Numbered from the stretch's first letter, positions 1 to 6,619 are shown. The stretch: DNA of 6,675 bases from Verrucomicrobia bacterium UBA6354 (GCA_002440145.1 DJRS01000079.1:498-7172), one strand, 5' to 3'. Numbers and translations are program-made. The notes: generated by a model from the letters alone, not told the origin.

Positions 1-26
1 CCCCCCCCCCACACACACACACACAC
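1..26. repeat. C homopolymer followed by (AC)8 dinucleotide tract
   Basis: Positions 1-10 are all C, and positions 11-26 are eight AC units, running directly into TATAAT. The tract is at the extreme left edge, so its true length on the outer side is unknown. It contrasts sharply with the complex, GC-rich coding sequence that follows. It could be a genuine slippage-prone repeat upstream of the first gene, or low-complexity sequence from the end of an assembled contig. The sequence alone does not decide between these. Confidence 0.85.
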
Positions 27-37
27 TATAATAGTGT
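23..37. repeat. 15-base perfect inverted repeat around TATAAT
   Basis: ACACTAT at 23-29 and ATAGTGT at 31-37 are exact reverse complements around a single central A at 30. The TATAAT hexamer at 27-32 lies in the middle. A palindrome over a -10 box is a common operator arrangement. It is AT-rich and adjoins a suspicious low-complexity end, so it could also be a fold-back artefact. Confidence 0.6.
27..32 (+). promoter_or_regulatory. possible -10 promoter element (TATAAT)
   Basis: This is a perfect match to the bacterial sigma-70 -10 consensus, 24 bases upstream of the GTG at 57. No -35 element can be recognised, because the region where it would lie (roughly 4-10) is a run of C. If used, transcription would begin near position 39 and leave a leader of under 20 bases. 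An activator-dependent promoter would be compatible with the missing -35. An assembly artefact is an equally reasonable explanation. Confidence 0.25.
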
Positions 38-56
38 AACGGCGGCCTGTGCACGG

Positions 57-1979
57 GTGCTTAGCCTCGCGGCGGCGTTCCTGTTCGCCGGTGTGGCATC
101 GGCGGCGCACGAGTTCCCGTTCTTTGCCTATCGCTCGTTCCTGCCCGAACATGACGCCATGCGGCGATTCGCCGAACAGGCGGACGTCAATGTCGTCACG
201 CTCTTTCCGGCGAACACCTACAATATGTTGGGAACGCCCTACTGCGCCTATCCGGCGAACTGGACGTGGTGGGGGACGATTGACGAAAAGGCGATCGACC
301 GGCAGTTCGACGAGGTAATCGCCGTCAATCCCCGGGTGAAGTTCATCTGCCTCGTTGACCTCAACACGCCGTACTGGATGTACCGCCGGCTCGGTCCGCA
401 AGGCTACGACTCCTTCTGCGGACTCTCGAACGCCCTCTGCTCGGGCAAGTGGCGCGCCGAGACAGAACGGTACCTGCGCCTTTTTCTCGCGCATGTCGAA
501 TCGCGCTACGCTGGTCGCGTGCTTGGCTATGTCCTAGCCTGCGGCAAAACGACCGAGTGGATGGACGTCTCGGACTGGTGGGCCGCGCCAGACAAGACGG
601 CGAAGTGGGACGCCTGGCGGAAAGCGAAGGGCCTTGCGCCCGCACCCGTTCCAACGCCCGATCGCATGCGGCAGGCGTCGTTCGACAACTTCATTCGCGA
701 TCCGTCGCGCGAAAGAGATGAACTGGACTACGCGGCGTTCTCCAACGAGATTGTCGCGGAAGCCATTGTCCGCTTCGCCGCAGTCGCGCGCGAAGTCATC
801 CCGGCGGAGCGCAAGCTCGGCGTCTTCTTCGGCTACATCCTGCAGCTGTGGAGCGGCGCCCTGACGAGCTACGGGCATCTGGGCTACGAGAAGGTGTTCG
901 CCTCGCCCGACCTCGACTTCTTCATCAGCCCCGGCAGCTACTTTGACCGTCCGATGGGCGCGGGCACGGGCTTCATGGGCGTGCACGGGACCTGCCGCCG
1001 CTACGGGAAGACGTGGGTGCACGAGATCGACCACTGGATGACGGGCTCCAAGTCGCCGCATGCTTCCATCACGCCCGGCGCAAGCCAGATGTGGAAAACG
1101 GAGGAAGAGATTCTCGCGGGGCTGAAACGTGAGACGGGCTTTGCGATCGTCATGGGCGAATCCCTCTGGTGCTTTGACATGTGGGGCGGATTCTTCTCCA
1201 CGGCGGCGCAGATGAAGACGCTTGCGCGCGCCAAGGCGATCTGGTCGGCCGAAGCGCGGCGTCGGACATTCGTCCCGGACACGGCGCTGATTGTCGATCC
1301 GCAGTCCCTTCTGCAGATCAACGATTTGCACCGTTTCACGCCCCGGCTGTACCAGCGTCTGCGTTCGGAGCTGAGCCGGACGGGCGCGGCGTTCGAGGCC
1401 TATTCGTTCGACGACATCGGCGAGACCGATCTCTCGGCGGTGCGTCTCTTTATTTTCCCCGCGGCGTTTCTGCTGACGCCCGAACGCCGCGCCCGGCTGG
1501 AACGCGAGGTGTTCAAGCCGGGGAAGACGGCCTTGTTCGTTTATGCGCCCGGCATCAGCGACGGGCGGACGCTGGACGTGGCTCGCGTGCGCGAGCTGAC
1601 CGGGGCGGCCTTCGGCGCGAAGGGCCTCGGCTGGTCGGAGCGCAACGGCTGCCGCATCGCCTATGTGGCGGCGTATGCGGACGTGGACATGCCGCTCCTC
1701 CGGCAGGTCCAGACGCGGGCGGGCGTCCACTTCTACGCGGACGCCGGACTGCCCGTCGCGACGGACGGACGCCTCCTGTCCGTCCACGCCGCCATTGGCG
1801 GGCGGCGCACGATCCGGCTTCCTTTCCGCGCGTCGCGCGTGACGGAGCTGTGGTCGGACCGCATCGTCGCCGAGGACGCCGCGGCATTCGATTTCACGTT
1901 CGGTTCGCCGGACACGGCCATGTTCCGGGTGGAACGGGCGCAATCAGTACCACAAGAAAGGAAAGACACAGATGATTGA
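57..1979 (+). CDS. exported GH42-like (clan GH-A) glycoside hydrolase
   Basis: The protein is about 640 residues. An alanine-rich signal segment ends in A-S-A (residues 14-16), predicting export. Residues about 18-400 look like a TIM barrel. Candidate catalytic residues are Glu167 in TTEW after the hydrophobic strand RVLGYVLACG (acid/base) and Glu323 in WVHEIDHW (nucleophile). Residues about 405-525 resemble the GH42 middle domain, with a glutamine-amidotransferase-like fold, including the TALIVDPQSL strand, the FDDI and LFIFPA segments and ALFVYAPG. Residues about 555-626 form a small C-terminal beta domain with RRTIRLPF and VTELWSDRIV. Family knowledge suggests an exo-glycosidase such as a beta-galactosidase; the substrate is not predictable. 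GTG 57 is the only in-frame start visible, but the frame stays open to the window edge, and the signal peptide lacks a positive N-terminus unless upstream codons are included. The true start may therefore lie further left. The 3' end overlaps the next gene. Confidence 0.85.
   Translation: MLSLAAAFLFAGVASAAHEFPFFAYRSFLPEHDAMRRFAEQADVNVVTLFPANTYNMLGTPYCAYPANWTWWGTIDEKAIDRQFDEVIAVNPRVKFICLVDLNTPYWMYRRLGPQGYDSFCGLSNALCSGKWRAETERYLRLFLAHVESRYAGRVLGYVLACGKTTEWMDVSDWWAAPDKTAKWDAWRKAKGLAPAPVPTPDRMRQASFDNFIRDPSRERDELDYAAFSNEIVAEAIVRFAAVAREVIPAERKLGVFFGYILQLWSGALTSYGHLGYEKVFASPDLDFFISPGSYFDRPMGAGTGFMGVHGTCRRYGKTWVHEIDHWMTGSKSPHASITPGASQMWKTEEEILAGLKRETGFAIVMGESLWCFDMWGGFFSTAAQMKTLARAKAIWSAEARRRTFVPDTALIVDPQSLLQINDLHRFTPRLYQRLRSELSRTGAAFEAYSFDDIGETDLSAVRLFIFPAAFLLTPERRARLEREVFKPGKTALFVYAPGISDGRTLDVARVRELTGAAFGAKGLGWSERNGCRIAYVAAYADVDMPLLRQVQTRAGVHFYADAGLPVATDGRLLSVHAAIGGRRTIRLPFRASRVTELWSDRIVAEDAAAFDFTFGSPDTAMFRVERAQSVPQERKDTDD
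1957..1965 (+). promoter_or_regulatory. ribosome binding site for the CE6-like/beta-helix fusion gene
   Basis: AAAGGAAAG lies inside the last codons of the upstream glycosidase gene, with GGA at 1960-1962, nine bases before the ATG at 1972. This supports that start and translational coupling across the overlapping ATGATTGA junction. Confidence 0.65.
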
Positions 1980-4053
1980 AAGAAAGAGAATCGGCAGGCG
2001 ACGCCTGGGGTGCGTGCTCCTGTCGCTGGCGGTCGCCGCGGCGGCGTGTGCGGTCGAAGTTCCGCCGGAAGGAATGCCGTTGGCGAGGCAGACACACCTC
2101 TACCTGCTGCTGGGACAGCCGGGCGCGGACGGGCTGTTCGGCGACGACGCGTCATGGCGGAAGGGGCCTCCTTTCGCGCGGCGGCTGATGGTGTACGACG
2201 CCGACGGCACGTGGCAGCGGGCCTGCAGCCGCGGCATCGAGTTTGGGCGCTGGCTGGAGTTCAGCGGCCCGTTGCACACGGTCGGGCTCGTGCCGTGCGC
2301 GGTCAAGGGATCGACGCTCGCGGACTGGCGTCCCGGCTCGCCGAACTTCGCGCGAGCCGTCCGGCGCATCAAGGCCGCGATGAAGGACGGCATTCTCACC
2401 GGAATTCTTTGGCATGGCGGCGGCGCGGCGGGCTCGGCCGAATGGTTTGGCGAGACGATTGCCGCCCTGCGCCGGGCCGCCGGTGCGGGCGATGTCGTCG
2501 TCGCGGTTGACGGCGCCGACCCGTATGCCGCGGAAGCCGCTGCGCTTGTCCCCAACTGCCGGCTCGTGGAGCCGTCCGGCCAACCCTTGTGGAAGCGGTT
2601 TGCGAACACGCTGAACAGCGCCGCGGACGACGACATCGTCTCGCGTCCGGTTCCGTTTCGCGCCTACCACGACGGACGGCTCGTGCGCGTGCAACCTGCG
2701 CGCGTGTCGGCGTTCCCGTTCAACTGGGAATGGCCGGGCTATCAGCGTCCGAAAGGCCAGACGGAGATCGCCTACTTCATCTCGGTGTCCGTCGAGAAAC
2801 CGGGGAAGGTGACGCTGGAGCTGCCGGGCGACGTGCCGACGGACGTCCGCATCCGCCCGCTGGGCGAGCCGCGCAGAGTGACGGCGGCGGGCAACCGCCT
2901 GACGGTCGGCGTGGAACGTCCCGGGCAGTTTTCGGTCGAGCTCGGGGAGAAAGGACCGACCGTGTATGTCTTCGCCAATCCCCCGTTCGAGTACCGGCAC
3001 GTCCCGGGCGAGATCTACTTCGGCCCGGGCGAGCACGACGTCGGCGTGATCGCGCCGACGAACGGACAGACGGTCTGCATCGACGAGGGCGCGATCGTCT
3101 ACGGCACGATCTACGCCTACGGCGTCCGCGACGTCAAGATCACGGGGCGCGGCGTCATAGACGCGTCGCGGCTGCACCGCAACCCGGACGCGCCCTCGTA
3201 CAAATACGTGAAGGACGTCCTGAAGCTCGACGACGATTCGGCGGCGCGGTCGCTGAACTGCCTGACGCTCTACGGCTGCACGAACGTCACGGTGGAAGGC
3301 GTCGTCATGCGCGATCCCGCGCGCTGGACGATGCTCGTGCGCGGACACAGCAGCAACATCGACATCGACAATGTCAAGGTCGTCGGCGCATGGCGGTACT
3401 GCTCGGACGGCATCGACATCACGTCGTCCGAGAACGTCGCCGTCCGCAACTCGTTCTTCCGCACGTTCGACGACTGCATCGTCCTGCGGGCGACGTTGGA
3501 GGCGAGCGGTCCCACGCGGAACATTCTCGTCGACAACTGCGTGCTGTGGTGCGACTGGGGGCGCGCGCTCGAGATCATCTACGACGGCGGCACGGCGAAT
3601 CCGCTCGTGGAGAACGTCCTTTACCGTAACGTGAAGATCGTCGGCGTCGAAGGTACGGCTTGCAGCATCCAGTCGCGTTCTTCGTTGGCGACCGTCTTCC
3701 GCAACATCCGCTACGAGAACCTGGAGGTCGATTTCCTGCCGCGCTGGAAGGCGCAGTACCAGGCGCGTCATGATGCGCGGTTCGTGCGGGAGCCGCAGAC
3801 GGAGAACGCCTTGGCGAGCATCTGGGCCGCCCGTCCAAAAGGACATGACGGCAAGCCCTTGCCGCCCGTGCCGGGGAAGGAGGTTCTGTTCGAACGCATC
3901 GCGTTCGACGGGGTCAAGGTCTACGGCGCAACGAACAACGTCACGGTCTGGGTTTCGGAGACCGGACCCAATCAGGACCTCAAGGACGTCACGTTCCGGA
4001 ACATCCCGGATTGCGTGAACGTCAGCCGAAAATTCTACGAAAACGCCAAATAA
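1972..4053 (+). CDS. exported degenerate CE6/SASA-like domain fused to GH28/GH49-like beta-helix hydrolase
   Basis: The protein is 693 residues. The signal peptide has a basic start (RKRIGRRR), a hydrophobic core and a likely cut after A-C-A at residue 27. Residues about 41-216 resemble a CE6/SASA acetylesterase, keeping FGRWLEF, GSTLADWRPGS and GILWH but lacking the catalytic residues (see separate entry). Residues about 226-346 form a beta-sandwich with VSAFPFNWEWPGYQRP and FANPP. Residues about 347-690 form a right-handed parallel beta-helix, starting at EIYFGPGEHDVG and continuing through TGRGVIDASR. Likely catalytic aspartates are Asp479 in SDGIDI and Asp500/Asp501 in FDDCIV, matching the NTD and DD sites of GH28. 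The GH28 GHG histidine is replaced by DWGRALEI (528-535), which brings GH49-like enzymes to mind. Expected role: extracellular or periplasmic cleavage of a polysaccharide such as pectin or a glucan; the substrate is not resolved. The ATG at 1972 is supported by a good binding site and signal peptide. Confidence 0.85.
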   Translation: MIERKRIGRRRLGCVLLSLAVAAAACAVEVPPEGMPLARQTHLYLLLGQPGADGLFGDDASWRKGPPFARRLMVYDADGTWQRACSRGIEFGRWLEFSGPLHTVGLVPCAVKGSTLADWRPGSPNFARAVRRIKAAMKDGILTGILWHGGGAAGSAEWFGETIAALRRAAGAGDVVVAVDGADPYAAEAAALVPNCRLVEPSGQPLWKRFANTLNSAADDDIVSRPVPFRAYHDGRLVRVQPARVSAFPFNWEWPGYQRPKGQTEIAYFISVSVEKPGKVTLELPGDVPTDVRIRPLGEPRRVTAAGNRLTVGVERPGQFSVELGEKGPTVYVFANPPFEYRHVPGEIYFGPGEHDVGVIAPTNGQTVCIDEGAIVYGTIYAYGVRDVKITGRGVIDASRLHRNPDAPSYKYVKDVLKLDDDSAARSLNCLTLYGCTNVTVEGVVMRDPARWTMLVRGHSSNIDIDNVKVVGAWRYCSDGIDITSSENVAVRNSFFRTFDDCIVLRATLEASGPTRNILVDNCVLWCDWGRALEIIYDGGTANPLVENVLYRNVKIVGVEGTACSIQSRSSLATVFRNIRYENLEVDFLPRWKAQYQARHDARFVREPQTENALASIWAARPKGHDGKPLPPVPGKEVLFERIAFDGVKVYGATNNVTVWVSETGPNQDLKDVTFRNIPDCVNVSRKFYENAK
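2092..2619 (+). other. CE6/SASA-like domain lacking catalytic residues (pseudo-esterase)
   Basis: This spans residues 41-216 of the second protein. CE6/SASA esterases normally carry GQSN (Ser nucleophile), HQGE(S)D, and a C-terminal D-x-x-H. Here the first block reads LLLGQPGADG, with Pro50 at the Ser position. The second reads GILWHGGGAAG, with Gly151 at the Glu position. The third region reads PSGQPLWKRF, with Ser202 and Pro205 where Asp and His are expected. The scaffold motifs between them are preserved and the frame is intact, so this looks like a retained non-enzymatic domain rather than decay. Alignment is by eye. Confidence 0.65.
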
Positions 4054-4057
4054 GGAG
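4051..4057 (+). promoter_or_regulatory. ribosome binding site overlapping the upstream stop codon
   Basis: TAAGGAG combines the stop codon of the fusion hydrolase gene (4051-4053) with a strong AAGGAG Shine-Dalgarno sequence. The spacing to the ATG at 4066 is eight bases. It fixes the start of the third gene and suggests re-initiation by ribosomes finishing the second. Confidence 0.85.
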
Positions 4058-4065
4058 AACAAACA

Positions 4066-6546
4066 ATGAAAGCAAACTACAGGAAACATTTCGTGCTGGC
4101 CGCCGGTGCGCTGGCGATCGGCTGTGCGCAGGCGGCGGGCTGGAACCCGGAGACGCGCACGTACGACACGACGGGCTACTGGACGCAGCGACAAGAAGGC
4201 TGGGCTGATCCATCCTTTTCAAACCCCAGCCATTGGAAAAACGCTTCCGGCGAAACGGCTTCCGCTTTTGACGCGAACGCCTGCCTGTATGCGACGAAGT
4301 TTGTCTACGCCAAGCCGGACCAGGACAAGGTGACGAGCCTTCCGTGCAAAGTTCTCGCGCTGTCCGAGACCGCCACGCTTGGCTGCACGGGCGCTTCGTA
4401 TTTTGATTTCGGCAGTCAGGTCGATCTGCTCGCCGGCGCTTCGCTGACGATGTACGGCGCGTATTTCAAGGCGAAGGGCACGTTCAACTTCTACTCCACG
4501 GAAGAGAAGCCGAACGCCGTCAAGATTGAGGCTCCCACGACCGGCGAGGATCAAGGCTACTTTCTCTATAATGTGACGCTGACAGGCGACGACAAAGCCT
4601 ATGTCGTCCTGGGCGGCGCGAAAGAAGGCTGCACGCTCGCCAACTTCAACTGGGAAAGCGGCGACGGCGCGGCGTTCCACGGCACGCTCCGCGTCGCGAA
4701 CTTCCCGGCCGCGCCGGCGGCGTGTGTCGCCCAGCTCAAGCTCGCGGACATCACGGTCGGCGGCACGGTCTCGCTCGCGAACAACACGCGGCTTGTCCTG
4801 ACCGGCACGTCGGGCGCGACGGTCTCGAACCTCGTCATGGACGCGGGGTCTGTGCTGGTCGGCACGACGGCCGAACGCAAGCTGACGGTCGACGGCAAGG
4901 TCGAGAAACTGCGGATTGACGTCAGCGGCCTGTCGGGCGCGGCGGACGCGACGGAATGGCCGGTCGTGAAGTTCTCCGCGACCGCCGAGACGGCGGGCTT
5001 CGGCTTCGGCAATGTGGTTCTCGTCAATGCGAACGAGACGATGATGCTTTGCGAGGCGGAACTGCGCAACGATGCGGATGGCGGCAAGACGCTGTACCTC
5101 GTCAAGCCCGCGAAGGTCGCGACGCGCGACACGTCCGTGGCGAGCAATCAGTACCGTGGGGAAAATACCGACAACACCGGCTACCGCTCGGAACTCCAGT
5201 TCGCGCAGCCAAGCAAGTCCGCCAAGAACTTCTGGTCGGACGGCAGTTGCCCGGGCGACGACGGCGTCTCGGAAGTCGCCTATTCGGCGAAGGCGACAAT
5301 TCTCGCATTCCCGACGAACACGACGGCGGAGATTCTTCAGTTCAAGGGGAAGTCTCTCAATTTGAACGCGGCGGGACTGGAGACGTCGAGCGGCACGCCC
5401 GGCTACGAGGTGTCCAAGCTGCGCTTCGTCGCCGGGCGTTGCGGCATCCGCCTGTGCGACCAGGCCGGACGGCAGATCGGCGACGTGAACGAACTCGGGC
5501 AGAAGTACGCCACCATGCGTCTCTTGGGCGCGCTGGATCTCGGCGGCTCGGCGGATGTCACGCACTACGTCGAGATCTACGGCACACGCATTTTCCTGAA
5601 GCTGGAAAGCGCGCTCTCCGGCGACGGCAACATCGAGCTGCAGACTTACCCGTCGCAGAACAAGGATGCGCTGAACGCGACGCTGGAACTGGCGGGCGAC
5701 AATGTCAAGTGGACCGGCAAGCTTCTCGTGAAGGGGCTCAATTCGAACGAATACAAGAACTACGAAATTGACGGGCAGACCGTGAGTTGCCCGAACCGCG
5801 CGAACGCCAATCATTGTCGCCTCTACCTGGCTGACGCCGCCGCGTTGGGTGGCCGTCGCGCGAACTTCGCGCATGACGCGCTGGAGCTGAAGCATTATGG
5901 CGAAGTGTTCCTCCGCAACGACGTGGCGCTACCGGCGGGTCTGAATCGCGGCGTGTCGTTCGGGGACTACGCGACGCTCACCGTCACCAACGGCCTGACG
6001 TTCACGATTCTCCAGCCGACCACGTGGGCGGGCACGGTCTACAAGACCGGGGCCGGCAAGCTTGCGCTCGGCGGCGCGGCGAAGTTCGGCGGCGCCGAAC
6101 AGGCGGACACGCCGACGGCCGGCCAGAACATCCTGGAGGTCGAAGGCGGCTCGATCGAGCCGCTCACGGCGGAAGCCTTCAATGGCGTCCAGATCGTGCT
6201 GGCTGACGAAACGTGCCGGATCGCGCTCAATGCGGACGCAAAAGGCGAGTTGGCAGACAAAGGTCTTGTGAATGTCAAGACGGACAAGCCGTTTGCCACA
6301 AGCGCCCAAGACGGGAAGATCCGGTTCGAGGTGTACACCTCCCGGTCGGAGAGCGAGGTCGCGTCGGGTGTCACGGTGGCGTTGTGCACGGTTACGGCGA
6401 ATGCCGCCAGCGGCCTCCGCGACAAGTTTGAAATCGGCAGGCTAAAAGGATTCCGCGGAAAGGTTTCCGAGCGCCAGAACACAGACGGCACGACGACTTT
6501 CCTGGCAAGATATGTCAAATGGGGCTTCGCCATCAGCATCCGGTAA
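4066..6546 (+). CDS. large exported beta-strand-repeat (autotransporter-type passenger) protein
   Basis: The protein is 826 residues. Its signal peptide has a basic MKANYRKH start, a hydrophobic core and a likely cut at A-Q-A/A (residues 21-24). The mature part is rich in Gly, Ala, Thr, Asn and short alternating beta strands, as in beta-solenoid surface proteins. Segments resembling autotransporter-associated strand repeats are LSGDGNIEL with ELAGDNVKWTGKLLVKG (about 517-557) and TWAGTVYKTGAGKLALGG (653-670). Two W-and-N-rich segments (about 38-75 and 362-410) share a GYW/GYR...W(K/S)...D layout and may start two comparable modules. No catalytic motif was found. No outer-membrane beta-barrel, LPXTG or PEP-CTERM tail is visible; it ends RYVKWGFAISIR. 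Thirteen cysteines remain after the signal peptide. Probable role: cell-surface or secreted scaffold or adhesin co-expressed with the two hydrolases. Precise function is unknown. Confidence 0.8.
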   Translation: MKANYRKHFVLAAGALAIGCAQAAGWNPETRTYDTTGYWTQRQEGWADPSFSNPSHWKNASGETASAFDANACLYATKFVYAKPDQDKVTSLPCKVLALSETATLGCTGASYFDFGSQVDLLAGASLTMYGAYFKAKGTFNFYSTEEKPNAVKIEAPTTGEDQGYFLYNVTLTGDDKAYVVLGGAKEGCTLANFNWESGDGAAFHGTLRVANFPAAPAACVAQLKLADITVGGTVSLANNTRLVLTGTSGATVSNLVMDAGSVLVGTTAERKLTVDGKVEKLRIDVSGLSGAADATEWPVVKFSATAETAGFGFGNVVLVNANETMMLCEAELRNDADGGKTLYLVKPAKVATRDTSVASNQYRGENTDNTGYRSELQFAQPSKSAKNFWSDGSCPGDDGVSEVAYSAKATILAFPTNTTAEILQFKGKSLNLNAAGLETSSGTPGYEVSKLRFVAGRCGIRLCDQAGRQIGDVNELGQKYATMRLLGALDLGGSADVTHYVEIYGTRIFLKLESALSGDGNIELQTYPSQNKDALNATLELAGDNVKWTGKLLVKGLNSNEYKNYEIDGQTVSCPNRANANHCRLYLADAAALGGRRANFAHDALELKHYGEVFLRNDVALPAGLNRGVSFGDYATLTVTNGLTFTILQPTTWAGTVYKTGAGKLALGGAAKFGGAEQADTPTAGQNILEVEGGSIEPLTAEAFNGVQIVLADETCRIALNADAKGELADKGLVNVKTDKPFATSAQDGKIRFEVYTSRSESEVASGVTVALCTVTANAASGLRDKFEIGRLKGFRGKVSERQNTDGTTTFLARYVKWGFAISIR

Positions 6547-6556
6547 GACCGGTACA

Positions 6557-6576
6557 CTGGTGAAAGGGAACACCAG
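6557..6576 (+). other. short intergenic inverted repeat (weak hairpin)
   Basis: CTGGTG (6557-6562) and CACCAG (6571-6576) are exact reverse complements around an 8-base A/G-rich loop, just after the TAA at 6544-6546. There is no following T run, and the stem is only six base pairs, so it is not a convincing intrinsic terminator. It could be an mRNA stability or processing element, or chance. Confidence 0.3.
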
Positions 6577-6619
6577 AGAGAAAATGAAGGTAGAGTTGGG
6601 AGTGAACGGAACAGTTCAA

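Noticed and set aside
534..1943. Long open frame on the minus strand (469 codons) opposite the glycosidase gene
   Set aside because: Its translation is rich in Arg, Ala and Pro without domain patterns, and it lies wholly opposite a gene with clear domains. Such antisense frames are expected in GC-rich coding sequence.
1972..2053. Twin-arginine export signal in the second protein (RRR near the N-terminus)
   Set aside because: The residues after the arginines (LGC) do not match the Tat consensus, and no cofactor-binding domain follows; an ordinary Sec signal fits better.
4111..4140. Lipoprotein signal in the repeat protein (A-I-G-C at residues 17-20)
   Set aside because: The -3 position is Ala rather than the usual Leu, and a good signal peptidase I site (A-Q-A) follows directly, so a lipid anchor is less likely.
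2152..4194. 680-codon minus-strand open frame opposite the fusion hydrolase
   Set aside because: Low-complexity Arg/Asp/Val/Ala composition, no signal peptide or motif, and fully antisense to a well-supported gene; a codon-bias shadow.
4219..5895. 558-codon minus-strand open frame opposite the repeat protein
   Set aside because: Same shadow pattern, with Arg/Val/Ala-rich sequence and no recognisable domain.
6557..6576. Rho-independent terminator after the repeat protein
   Set aside because: The stem has only six pairs with an 8-base loop and there is no T run; the next gene follows closely in the same direction.
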